A stretch of DNA of 64,000 nucleotides from Actinomucor elegans (taxonomy: Eukaryota > Mucoromycota > Mucoromycetes > Mucorales > Mucoraceae). Location: assembly GCA_026027325.1 (NCBI GenBank), contig JAMSLZ010000001.1, forward strand, positions 4,216,001-4,280,000, in the 5' to 3' direction. A program made the translations under genes and the position numbers. Of the stretch, positions 10,899 through 22,115 are shown in pieces. Numbering within the stretch: position 1 is the first letter of the stretch; each line of letters opens with the position of its first letter. The notes beneath the pieces are model-generated. The model did no database searches, was not told where the DNA came from, and saw only the letters and a program-made list of their open reading frames with translations.

Positions 10899-12409
10899 AT
10901 GGCTCATATCCACGACAAGTACCAGTCTCCTTTGACTTCTCGCTATGCCTCCAAGGAAATGGCTTATAACTTCTCTGAAGATAAGCGTTATGCTACCTGG
11001 CGTCAACTCTGGACCAACTTGGCTATTGCCGAAAAGCAACTTGGTTTGACAGATATCACTGATGAGGCCATTGAACAAATGAAGGCCAATATCTTTAACA
11101 TTGATTATACTGTTGCTGCCGAAGAGGAAAAGAAGCGTAGACACGATGTCATGGCCCACGTCCATACTTTCGGTCTTGTCGCTCCCGCTGCCGCTCCTAT
11201 TATTCACTTGGGTGCTACTTCTTGTTATGTCACTGGTAAAACACGAATTTGCATAATCGCGTTTTTTTTTTCGCGTATTAACATTTTAATTATTTAGATA
11301 ATGGTGATTTGATCATTATTAAGGATGCCTATGATATTATTATCAAGAAGCTTGCTAAAGTTATCGACATTCTTTCCAAGTTTGCTGAAGAATACCGTGC
11401 TTTGCCTACATTGGGTTTCACTCATTTCCAACCCGCTCAGCTTGTTACTGTCGGTAAGCGTGCAACTTTGTGGATCCAGGAATTATTGTGGGATTTGCGT
11501 AACTTTGAGCGTGCTCGTGATGACCTCAAGATGCGTGGTGTCAAGGGTACTACTGGTACTCAAGCCTCTTTCATGGCTCTCTTCAATGGTGATCATGACA
11601 AGGTCGAAGAATTAGATCAATTGGTAACCGAGCTCTCTGGTTTCAAAGAAGCTTATCCCGTCTGTGGTCAAACATACTCTCGTAAGATCGATATTGATGT
11701 CTTGCATCCTTTGTCTGGTTTTGGTGCCTCTGCCCACAAAATCGCCACTGATATTCGTCTTTTGGCTAACTTGAAGGAAATTGAAGAGCCTTTTGAAAAA
11801 GATCAAATCGGTTCCTCTGCTATGGCTTACAAGCGTAACCCTATGCGTTCCGAACGTGTCTGTTCTCTCTCTCGTCACTTGATGATCTTGGTCAATGATG
11901 CTCTTCAAACCAGTGCTGTTCAATGGTTCGAACGTACTTTGGATGACAGTGCTAATCGTCGTATCTCCCTTCCTGAAGCTTTCTTGACTACCGATATAGT
12001 ATTGACTACACTCCAAAACATTTGTGAAGGTATGGTTGTTTACCCCAAGGTTATTGAACGTCGTATTCTCCAAGAATTGCCTTTCATGGCTACTGAGAAT
12101 GTCATTATGGCCATGGTCAAGAAGGGTGGTGATCGTCAAGAATGTCACGAAGAGATCCGTGTCTTGTCTCATCAAGCTGCTCATGTTGTAAAGATGGAAG
12201 GTGGTGAAAATGATTTGATTGAACGTATCAAGAAGACCAAGTACTTTGAGCCTATCTGGGCTGATCTTCCACAATTATTAGACCCCTCTACTTTTATCGG
12301 TCGCGCTCCTCAACAAGTCGATTCTTTCTTGCTCAAGCATGTTAAGCCTGCATTGGCTCCTTATGCTGATTCTCTCAAGGACCATACCAAGGCTGAATTG
12401 TCTGTCTAA
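10899..12409 (+). CDS. ADE13: Adenylosuccinate lyase (purine biosynthesis)
   Basis: Two exons, 10899-11235 and 11298-12409, 482 aa, the usual length of this enzyme. It cleaves SAICAR to AICAR and adenylosuccinate to AMP, releasing fumarate. Seen: [24 protein letters not shown] (spanning the intron), [11 protein letters not shown] and the fumarase/lyase-superfamily signature loop [11 protein letters not shown]. The start ATG at 10899 gives the family's usual short N-terminus. Codon choice is biased (many C-ending Lys/Asn/Phe codons), as expected for a highly expressed housekeeping gene. Confidence 0.97.
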
Positions 12410-13020
12410 ATAATCAAATCAAAGAAAGAAAGAAAAAAAAAAGAAGGCTATATTCATAAGTTGGTCCTTTTTTGTTATTAAAAAAACTATATATTGTACA
12501 TTTCTACTTCTACTACTGTCTCTAAAAAATAAATAAAAAGCATGCAAATGATGCTTATGACATATATCTATTCACATTTATAGCTTTTATATGGACATGA
12601 CAAAAGGGTACGGCAAGCTTAATCTATCCAAAGAATTATGTTGGATATAGTAATGAGGGAAAGGGCGCTGGGAATGAATTAATAGCAAACCCTTTAGAAT
12701 GAAACACCTATGGGGTACGTTGTTCCCAATGTTTTCTTTTTGTTGCGTTTGTACTGAGATTATATGGTTACAATTTGAGACATCAGTTAAACATGTGCTA
12801 AAGCTGGAAAGCTTTTTTTTTAATTGGTAGCAATAGATTGTTCTTTTTGTTTTTTCTTTCAGTATGTAAAATTACAGGTATAACAGCAGATGGTAAAAAT
12901 AAAAAAATAAAAAATATTTAGAGAGAAAAAAAAAAAAAGGTAAAGAGATAATAATTGGTAGTTGAATGTATACATACAAAAAGAGATGTGAAATAAAATC
13001 AAAGAAAACTGTGTCATGTT
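12410..13020. other. Intergenic region between convergent genes
   Basis: About 600 bp of T/A-rich sequence with several A and T runs, holding the 3' regions of the lyase and SEC16 genes. No coding exon seen. Confidence 0.6.
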
Positions 13021-15571
13021 TTAAGTATAGCGGCCCATAATCTCAGTTGATCTTCTAGCTGGAACAGGTTCTTGAGATGGAAGTTCTTCACCACTTACAA
13101 ACTTGGTCAAGCTGCCTTCCAATGTTCCCCACAATGAAGAGAAGGCTTTCTTTTGGAACTTTGGCTTAAGCCATGATCCAGGATCAACGCTATAACGCAA
13201 GGTCAGCGGCTATGAAAGATATTTAATTTTAACTTACCCATTTTTCTTGCCGCTTGCGTTCTCGAGATACAAACCAAGAGTGGCGACTTGCTCGATCAAT
13301 TGAGGATGTAAATAAGGACTTGGCTTGGTGTATGATTTGATACAGTGATCGATAGATTCAAAATATCTTTGAGCAATATTAATGAACCCATAGTCGGCCA
13401 TTATCCAAGCATGAGCCAGCTTATATCCTTGCAAGAACGGCAAGCAGGCTGCAGAATTAGCAGCGCTCAAAGAATGAGCAAATTCAAATATTTCTGATAA
13501 TATATATGATTCCAAGCCAGGTCGATCGTTACCAACTAACGTCAGTCTCACTTGCATAGTATCGTTGCCAGAATGTACAGAGCTTTGAGGCGAAAGAAGA
13601 TAGCTATTTACAAGTATTAGATTACCTATTTGCAGTTTACAAATGATTGCTTTACCAAATATGAGCGGCTTCGATCCATCCTTGTTCTTTCAAGATATCG
13701 CCAAGAGCAGTAAGAGCTTCAACGTCTCTAGCTGATCTATTTGCTAATATAATAGCTACTGTATCTCTCCATTTAGCTAATTGAGAAGGATCTACCGGTG
13801 GAGTCACTGTCTTTAATCCATAAGGTGTATTTACATGTTGAATATCATTAACAATAAACTCTGTCACTACAAGGAAATATTGTCAGTTACATTAGCAAAT
13901 TCGTTGCTTAGAAACACTTTACTTGAAGCAGGTCCAGCGCCAGAAAATAAAGAGTAGATAACACGTAATGCTTGATTGTTACCAGCAATATTATTGAATG
14001 TTCTGTTTTGTCTCATTTCAGGTGAAGCATTCATTTCTCGGTCTACAAAGCTTTTAATCACCCTTTGCCAGAGATCTTTATCGACTGTACTACTAATAAT
14101 TAACGCATGTGCCCATAGATCTTCTTGAACGGCATAATCCACAGCACCTTTTCGATCACCATTCAACAAGAACTGCTCAATTTTGGATAGCATTTGATCT
14201 GACAGGTCCACATTCTGTACGTTTGTTTCTGCTGTATAAGAAGGAAGACTGAAATGAGATTCCTCTATGTTGGCTATTGTAGGTCGCAAAACAGCAAGGA
14301 TAGCTTGATCCATCTTATCCCTTAAGATAGTATAAGTTACTTTGTCTTTTTCCTGCTTTTTTTAAAACTTACTTGTCATTAATATTTCCTTCAGTCTCTA
14401 CCATAGCTTTGAGCAACTGATACAATAAAGTCTTGGCTTGTAATTGGTGGTATTCTACACTATTGAATACGATTGTTTCCTTTTGTTTTTCAAATGTCTC
14501 GACCATTTGCATAATGTATTGTCCCACATCCTTTTTCTTTTGTTTTGTACCCACTTTACTATCAAATAAGATAGGACCTAACGCATGAGATGGTAGTGCT
14601 GCCTTATTACTGATATCTTTCAAATACTTGATCTTGATGGGGCCAGGCTGAGGTTTCACGGTGGAAGAATAGTAATTAGTTACTGTACGTGGAAATGTCA
14701 CGAGCATTTTGCCACCAAAACCAAAAGAAACAATTGGACAACCTCGTGCTCTATCAAGCGGATCTACTGAGCTTTGGTAACCATTACTGTACTGCTGTTG
14801 CTGCTGTTGCTGTTGCTGTTGTAATTGTTGCTGCTGCTGCTGTAAACTGGAAGGATTGTATTGTCGAGGTGTTGTTGCAGTTGTTTGCTGTTGAAGACCA
14901 TACAAATCTTGCATCGATTGATGCTGCACTCCATTATAATACAGATGAGATTGTGTTTGTCTTGGAGGGTCTATTGTGCTTCCTGTAGAAGGTGGATGAT
15001 AAAGCGGTACAGTCTGGGCCGAATCTAAAGGACTGGAAGAGTACACAGGCGCCGTCGGAGGTCTTTGAAGTGGTGGTTGAGGCGGTTGATATAGATGCTC
15101 TTGTTGTTGAGGATAATAACTGTCTTGGATCTGCTGGTTAGAAAAGGCTCTTGTTATAGTGGACAAGTTATTATTCGCGGCTGGAGTAGCCGATCTTGAG
15201 ATTCCTCCGAGCGATCTACCACATTCTTCACAAAACTTAGAAGTTGGCTTATTTTCACCGTTACAAGTGGGTTCTGGGCAAGGTAACAAGACATCTGGAG
15301 TTCCTTGTCGAGATGAAGCTACTTCTGCATAAGGATTATCAAGAGATTGCCGAGGGGTATAGACTTGCTGTTGATTATAGTATCCATTTCCTTGTTGAAT
15401 TGGCGCTTGCTGCTGCAGTGCTTGTTGGCGATAGTCGGGCTGATACTCACAGTCGAGATTGGTGTTTGGATCATAATAATGAACATGTCCTTGCTCATCA
15501 TAATAGTAATGAACGTTGGGATCAAACTGATACCACTGACCTTGTGTAGGCTCACTATAAGGCGTAGTCAT
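13021..15571 (-). CDS. SEC16: COPII coat assembly protein Sec16 (short form)
   Basis: Five exons: 14373-15571, 13923-14320, 13656-13866, 13238-13603, 13021-13189; 780 aa with all phases closing. The N-terminal 260 residues are disordered and Gln/Tyr/Pro-rich, with a poly-Gln block (coding DNA about 14789-14843) and a zinc-ribbon-like CxxxxC...CxxC patch near residue 98. The conserved central domain begins ARGCPIVSFGFGGK near residue 276 and continues into an alpha-solenoid (ACE1) part with AHICYLL. Sec16 organises ER exit sites and recruits Sec13/31 and Sec23/24. It is much shorter than yeast Sec16 (about 2200 aa) because the long N-terminal region is missing; short forms are known outside budding yeast. 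Confidence 0.87.
14789..14843. repeat. CAA/CAG (poly-Gln) repeat inside SEC16
   Basis: On the coding strand this is a run of Gln codons (CAA/CAG mixture) interrupted by a Leu. It is translated, so likely polymorphic in length between strains. Confidence 0.8.
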
Positions 15572-16189
15572 GGCAGTAATATTATGTTAATTCAGTTTTT
15601 TTTCTTCTCGGGAAACAAGAGGCTGGTTAATAGAAAAAGTAAAATGTAAGAACGAAAAAGATACGCAAGGCTTTTTCAAAGAGCTATCGAAGACGTGTTC
15701 ATGATGGTAACGTTTCGGTTTAAATTCAGACTATTCAAATGTACAGCTTGGGTCGATCTTTCAATTGATTTAAAACAATTCGATTGGCCAAATTCAATAT
15801 GCTTAAACCATTCCACTTTTAAGAATAGAATGGCTCTGAAGATTTTGTTTCCAGTAATCAAGTATTATACTCACACACAAAAGGGTATGTACAGGCTTTA
15901 AGTGTATTGATTTACGCTAAAACTTTGCCATTAGATAATTCCGTAGGTCTTGGGAATGCTTCGCTATTCTCATATCCATCACAGCATTATTTTTCTATTA
16001 TTTGATACACAATAGTATTCTGCCTAAACTTTGTTAAAGCCTCTTATATCTATTTACGTGTTTGTATCATGTGAATATTGTAGAAAAGAAATAATTAAGT
16101 TCAACAAAAACTCGAGATTAAATTCAGCTAACAGTTTCAAAGATCAAGTTTTTTTAATATTTCATCATTAACTGGCTCATTTATTACTA

Positions 16190-16417
16190 TTATTTGACCT
16201 GGGAGTTTCCTCTTTTTTTTAAAGCTCTTGGATTTGCCCAAGTTGGAACGTGTTTGATCGTAATAATTTTCAAAATCTCAATTGCCAGCGATGTGTATAG
16301 GAAAAAAAAAACAACGAGATCGGCCATAAATGGTGGATAGTTTGCAGCTTTCGATTCTTTAGCCAAGTTCATATTTGTTGTTGTAGTCTTGGAAACACTG
16401 ATTTTAGGATCTGACAT
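16190..16417 (-). CDS. Possible 75-aa single-pass membrane microprotein
   Basis: The open frame runs from an ATG at 16471; the more natural start is the ATG at 16417 (MSDPKISVSKTTTTN...). It has a polar 35-residue N-terminus, a single hydrophobic segment (MADLVVFFFLYTSLAIEIL) and a basic tail ending RALKKRGNSQVK. The layout resembles small mitochondrial or ER membrane proteins, but I cannot match a family. The hydrophobic Phe run comes partly from a T/A tract, so chance is a real alternative. Confidence 0.25.
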   Translation of the reverse strand: MSDPKISVSKTTTTNMNLAKESKAANYPPFMADLVVFFFLYTSLAIEILKIITIKHVPTWANPRALKKRGNSQVK

Positions 16418-16479
16418 TAGCAAAGCCGAATTGATGGAATTTACAAGAATCGTTTCCATAATTGTGATCATGACATGTC

Positions 16480-16820
16480 ATATTTGGGCTACAAAATCTG
16501 ATTGTAGCTAGACACCAACTAGATCAAGTTTGAACAATGCTATCTATCATATTGATAAAATGCAATACTTATAGCCATACAAAAAGTGAAGCAAAAGAAT
16601 GAACCTTATCGGATTTAGTGACCACTGAAAATCATCATTGTTATCATTTAGAATTATAAATCTCAGTTTAGTTAACCCTGGAACGTATTTTTTTTTTACT
16701 ATAGAAAAGTTAACTTTTTGTTATGTTTATAGGTATTGTATTCTATCAATATAGTCGATAGTATTATTCAAGCTTGATCTAGTTGGAATCTAGCCGTAAT
16801 CAAATTCTGTAGCCTAAATA
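16480..16820. mobile_element. Foldback/MITE-like element with about 110-bp inverted arms
   Basis: The left arm (about 16480-16590) and the reverse complement of the right arm (about 16711-16820) align by eye over about 108 bp at roughly 80% identity. Both hold CCAACTAGATCAAG, ATATTGATA and CAATAC-CTATA blocks in the same order. The 120-bp centre is not coding. No transposase is present, so if mobile it depended on an element elsewhere. I could not identify a clear target-site duplication. Confidence 0.6.
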
Positions 16821-17783
16821 GTGCTACCCTTTAGGTTATTGGAACTTCTTCAATTGATCATCCCAGTTATATATATATATATAAAGAAAATTTGACAATT
16901 TTATCAACTAATGGCAGTTCACTGGCATTATAACTCGAAAAAAGATATTTAAAATGATAGTTACTAGGTAAACTATTCAATAGGCTTGATCTATGTCTAT
17001 ATTTGAATTTACATGGATTGATTGTCTCAAAAAAGAAATGAAACTATCCGAAATATAATTAGATTGTCGATACCAAGCTTTTTTTTTTTTGGGAGGCTTT
17101 GTCTATCAAAACAATGAATACGAATCCCAAAGATAGAGAATCGGATAATTCCTACTCTAAATCTTAGAAGATATATATTAATATTGTTTTTATCTGAAGA
17201 CAAATTACAATTGTTGATCAAACAACGTACGTGTTATTGTTACGATGGTATAGAGAGTAACATTTCTAGGCATACAACATATCTCTTTTGCTTCGATAGT
17301 ATACACGCAACTGTCATTAATAAAATACCAAGGGCCTCACATGATCTTCGATACAACAGCTATTAAAGTCCATATTGCCTAAACAAAGATGGCGCGTTAA
17401 AGTATAGCCAGTGCTACAAAAGAACCAAAGCTAATATGTCAGTTATTCGCACTGACAGCAGTTTGATAATATCACTGAAAAAATCGTATTTAAGCGTTTA
17501 TTAAGCCTTGAATATATTAGAGAAAGCTCAATAATCTAATCATTTAGAACAACTTGAGACATTAGTTATAGTATTTATGTGGCTGATTGTCAGGCAAGAG
17601 AATCTCGAACCAACGCGTCGTGTGTATATACACTGAGATTCAATAACGAAGCCTGATGCTGCAACTGAATGACCATCCACAATTGAGTTCCCGCAGCTTT
17701 TCTTTCCCTTTCTGTTTCGTAAAGGACCAGTTTTATTCCTTGCTTTACCTTCTCTACCTAACAGTAAACAAGTCAAAAAGGGA

Positions 17784-20663
17784 ATGGAAGTATCCGACTA
17801 TATCAATAGTGCAAAAACCTTTGCAGAGAAAGCCGCCAAGCTTTCTCAAAAAATGTCTCAGGGACTTGTCGATAATGCGCGTGAATTAGGCTTTCCTGGG
17901 AGTGAATCGGGCGCTCAGTATTTTGACACATCTGAGGAAAAGATGCGCAACATAAAGAGACAATTGGACTCAAAAAATGATAGAGAAAAACTCGATGGCC
18001 TCAAGAGATTGATTGCCGTAAGTGAAAATTTCGTAAAATCATGTCTTATTCCTAAACCATTTCTTAGATGATCTCGAAAGGCAGAGATGTCTCTGAATTC
18101 TTTCCAGACGTAGTAAAGAATGTGGTTTCTCTGAATATAGAAGTGCGCAAATTGGTCTATATCTTTTTATTACGTTATGCCGAGCAAGAACCAGACCTGG
18201 CTTTATTATCCATTAACTCGTTTCAAAAGGATCTAAGCGATAAGAACCAAATAATTCGTGCTATGGCCTTACGCGTCATGAGCGGTATTCGTGTACCTGT
18301 TATCAGTCCTATTGTTTTACTTGGCATCAAAAAGTGCATTACAGATCCAAGCCCTTATGTTAGAAAAACTGCTGCTCACGCGATACCCAAGTGTTACAGG
18401 TAAGGTGAATGGAAAGAATGCGTATGCAGGTACTGATGGCTGCTTTAGTTTGGATGATAGTCAAAAAGAGGCTTTGGTTGAAGTAATTGCTACATTACTC
18501 AAGGATAGATCAAACATAGTGATTGGAAGCACTATTATGGCATTCAATGAGGTGTGCCCTAACCGATTCGATTTGATTCATCCTTGTTATAGAAAGCTAT
18601 GTTCCATGCTTGGCGATTGTGATGAATGGGGACAAATGTCAATATTGGGTGTGCTTTTACGATATGGACGAAACCAATTCTTGAATCCAAATCCCAACGT
18701 AAGGTCTTGCATATCAAGCAAGTGATGTATATTGACATATTTTGCACATAGAATGAGGACAAATCGCGTGTACAACCTAAAAAGAAAACAATAACAGCCA
18801 ACAAATCGTTTTATTCAGACTCTTCTTCAGAAGATGACGATCAAGTGGATATAGATGATGTGATTGAGTTGGATGTGGATCACGAATTACTATTGAAAAG
18901 CTGTGTGCCTCTATTACAAAGTCGCAATAGTGGTGTAGTATTGGCAGTGGCCAAGCTGTATTACTATTTGGCTCCTGCTTCAGAAGCTGAAAAGATTGCT
19001 AAACCTCTTGTTCGTTTATTAAGAACACATCGTGAACAATGCTACGTTGTGCTATCAAATATTGCTACAATGGCACTAAAACGACCAGTAAGTAAAAATA
19101 TGTATATATATATATATATACATACTTAACTATCTCGTAGTATTTATTCGAATCCTCCTTCCAACAATTCTATGCTCAATCATCAGAACCTGTATTTATT
19201 CGTGATACGAAATTAGACATCCTAACTACCATTGCAACTGAGGCAAATATACATACACTGCTCATTGAACTTCAGGTAACCAAATAACAAGCTAATAATA
19301 TGTATAATAAGCTCAAACCTCTTTGGTGATAGCAATACGTGAGAAGTCCCAACAAGGATTTTGTGGCAGCAACCATTCAAGCTATTGCAAGATGTGCTAC
19401 TACTGTGCCCACAGCCTCAGATCAATGTCTTCGTCTTTTGATGAAACTGCTTGGCAGTAAAAATGGTAGGTTATACAAGATAAACAATGGACAATCTATC
19501 CTCAATCATGAATTTTATCTATAGAACTTGTTGTAGCCGAATCTGTTCTAGTTCTCACTCGCTTATTGCAAGTGCCAACTGAAGAAAGATCAAGATCTGT
19601 GATTGCACTTGTTAAACTATTAGACACCTTAAAAGTACCCATGGCTAGAGCAAATATTCTATGGTTAGTGGGTCAATATGCAGAGACATTACCAAAGGTT
19701 GGTCCTGATGTATTGCGTCAAGCAGTAAAGAACTTTATGAATGAGGTATATATCCAATAAATCCTTGACAAGACATATACTAATACTATGATTAGGACAA
19801 TATCACCAAATTGCAAATTCTTACTTTATCAGCAAAATTGATCTGCTTGAACGCGACACACCCTGTGTTGAACAACTTGAACCAATACCTACTCAACTTG
19901 GCCAGATACGATACAGATTATGATGTGAGAGATCGTGCCAGATTCTTGCGTGCTTTAACTATACCTAATACCCAAGGCGAACAAAAGCCTGGATTAAACC
20001 AACTAAAAGAACATTTGAAGACTATTTTGCTTTCCAACAAAGAACCGCCTGTCATTGAAAGCGAAATTCAGGGTAAGCAACAATACCGGATTTGATTCAA
20101 TCCATACTGACTTTGTAATAGGTGCAGCTGAATATAACGTGGGTTCTCTTTCTCTTTTGGCACATCAACCTCTTCCTGGTTATGAACCACTGCCCGATTT
20201 CCCTGAAGAGCAACCCGATGCTAGCGTACGTGATGTGGAAGAGTTAGAAGGATGGAGTGGCAGTCGAACAGTTGTCATGGAATCTGGATTTGGTAGCGAG
20301 AGTTTCGATAACAGCTATCGTGGCGGAAGAGGTGCTTCAACTGCTTTGTCTGGCATTGAAGCTATGGGCAGTTCTTCCATGTATTCGCCTTCAGCATCTA
20401 CCATGAAGAAGAAGGGAAACGATTACGATTTGGATGCGTTTTATGAAGAATCGAGCGAGGAAGAAGAATCATCCTCATCATCTGAAGAAGAAACAGAAAC
20501 ATCAGAAGATGAATCCGAAACAGATGATGATGAAGAAGAAGATGGTGAAGAAGAAGACAATGATGAGGAAGAAGACAACGATGAGGAAGAAACAGATTCA
20601 GAAGAATCAAGCGGGTTGTCATCTGACGAAGAAGAGCCTGTAAAACTGATACGAAAGAAGTGA
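17784..20663 (+). CDS. APL6: AP-3 adaptor complex beta subunit
   Basis: Nine exons: 17784-18017, 18068-18399, 18449-18698, 18752-19087, 19141-19275, 19333-19465, 19525-19745, 19796-20072, 20122-20663; 819 aa. The N-terminal adaptin repeats open with [20 protein letters not shown] and continue with [19 protein letters not shown] and [17 protein letters not shown] Ser/Asp linker ([13 protein letters not shown]) near residue 318 is a beta-3 feature. The C-terminus is an acidic Ser/Glu/Asp hinge, about 95 residues, ending KLIRKK. AP-3 carries cargo from Golgi/endosomes to vacuole or lysosome-like organelles. No C-terminal appendage follows the hinge, as in fungal Apl6. Confidence 0.92.
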
Positions 20664-22115
20664 TAATAATTAAATAATACTTGCTATATATATATACTCT
20701 TTAAGATTGGAATCTGTACAATATATGACAATAGAATGAATATTTAGTAATAACAATAGCATGCCCCTTGCTGGGATGGTTTTCTTTTCATTTATGGCCG
20801 ATGGTGTACATAGCCGCAAAATTCTTATGTGATTATATTTATAGCTGATATCACTAAACTGAGGGTTCATGTACATGATAATTACCTTAACAATTAAGTG
20901 AATAATAAAAGTATAGAAATAAATGTAGTGTCTCATTTTGAGCATGGAATACTAATCAGATGCGACATTGGGCCGAATTCGCCGAAAGATCTAATCCACA
21001 CACATATATATATATATATATATGCATTTTACTTTTCCTCATTAGTGGAAAATATACTAGTAGTAAGTGGACTAAGTATATAGTAATCTTAGAAAGAATA
21101 GTAGTTCATTTTAAATATCTACAAATATTTAATTAGAAGCGATATTCAACCAGAATTAATATAATACTCTAAGGATCATTAGATCTAGCGACATGAAATG
21201 CAAGTAATTTGCTGCTGTTCATTAATGTACATAAATGCATGATCATTCTATAAAAACACATTAGAAATGACAATAAACTGAGATTGATCGAGGGATCCAT
21301 CGATCAAAGTGACATTTATTTTTACACGATTTTTGTTAAGAAATAATTTGCATATCCGATATTGATTACAAGCGAAGCATGAAGATATATATCACTAAAC
21401 ATTCATTTTGAACGGATTGCAGTCGCTCACACCGGCACCAGCGCTTCTTTTGCTTAAATCGTCGCATCCAATAACAATTGAATAATTTTCAGCCTTTTTC
21501 AGCAACATTGAAGGCAATTTAAACATTGTTTCTAATGCAATATTGTTTAGTACAATACTTCATATACGATTGTACCTCTTTTCTTATATAAGGGCTAGTA
21601 GAGCTCGATTTAGCATATTTAAGCTTGGGAAAAGAAAAAGAAAAAAGCAGCATCAGCAACACGTTAAATCAATTCATTTATATATCTTTTTCCATTATAT
21701 GGCACTTCTAGTCGTTAATGACAATCTGTTAACCTACTTTATTAATCGTGTGAACCTTCATTAAAGAATGTGTTGTCATTAAATAGACGATGCATTGCTA
21801 TTATCAGCATCTATCAATAAATTAATATCAAATCATGTTCTTTTTGGCCTGTTCCGGCCTAAAGTCGCTCCAGAATAGTATTTACGTACTCAGGAAAAAT
21901 AACTGAATCCACAGGAATTCTTGTTTAACTTGAATAATGGAACACTTGGAAATGACCAAGAAAAATTACATATATATCTACTCTATACAAGTACCTCTTA
22001 GCTAATCACGGTATACTAACATAGGTTCAAGCCCAAAGCTAGGTACTTTTCAAATAGAAACATTATACCATAAGGAAGTCTTGTTAAAGTTAAATTATTA
22101 TTATTATTACTATTA
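20664..22115. other. Intergenic region, 1.45 kb, no gene seen
   Basis: AT-rich, with a TA microsatellite at about 21004-21023 and a 24-bp near-perfect palindrome at 21284-21307 (22 of 24 positions symmetric, BamHI-like centre). A TTA repeat lies just past the P450 stop (about 22096-22115). No coding exon supported. Confidence 0.5.

Larger units (their letters stand above)
15572..17783. other. 2.2-kb intergenic region holding a foldback element
   Basis: Contains the SEC16 upstream region, a weak small ORF (16190-16417, minus), a foldback/MITE-like inverted repeat (16480-16820) and the AP-3 beta upstream region. No conserved gene recognised. Confidence 0.5.

Noticed and set aside
11612..12274. 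220-codon open frame antisense to adenylosuccinate lyase
   Set aside because: It lies wholly inside the lyase exon; the open antisense frame is a by-product of biased codon use, with no protein-family features.
13867..13890. 24-nt intron (GTAACT...TTGTAG) in SEC16
   Set aside because: Too short; the donor at 13922 (GTAAAG) gives a 56-nt intron with a proper branch site and an in-frame junction.
22010..22050. GGTTCAAGCCC, resembling a tRNA T-arm
   Set aside because: No matching acceptor, D-arm or anticodon stem could be folded around it.
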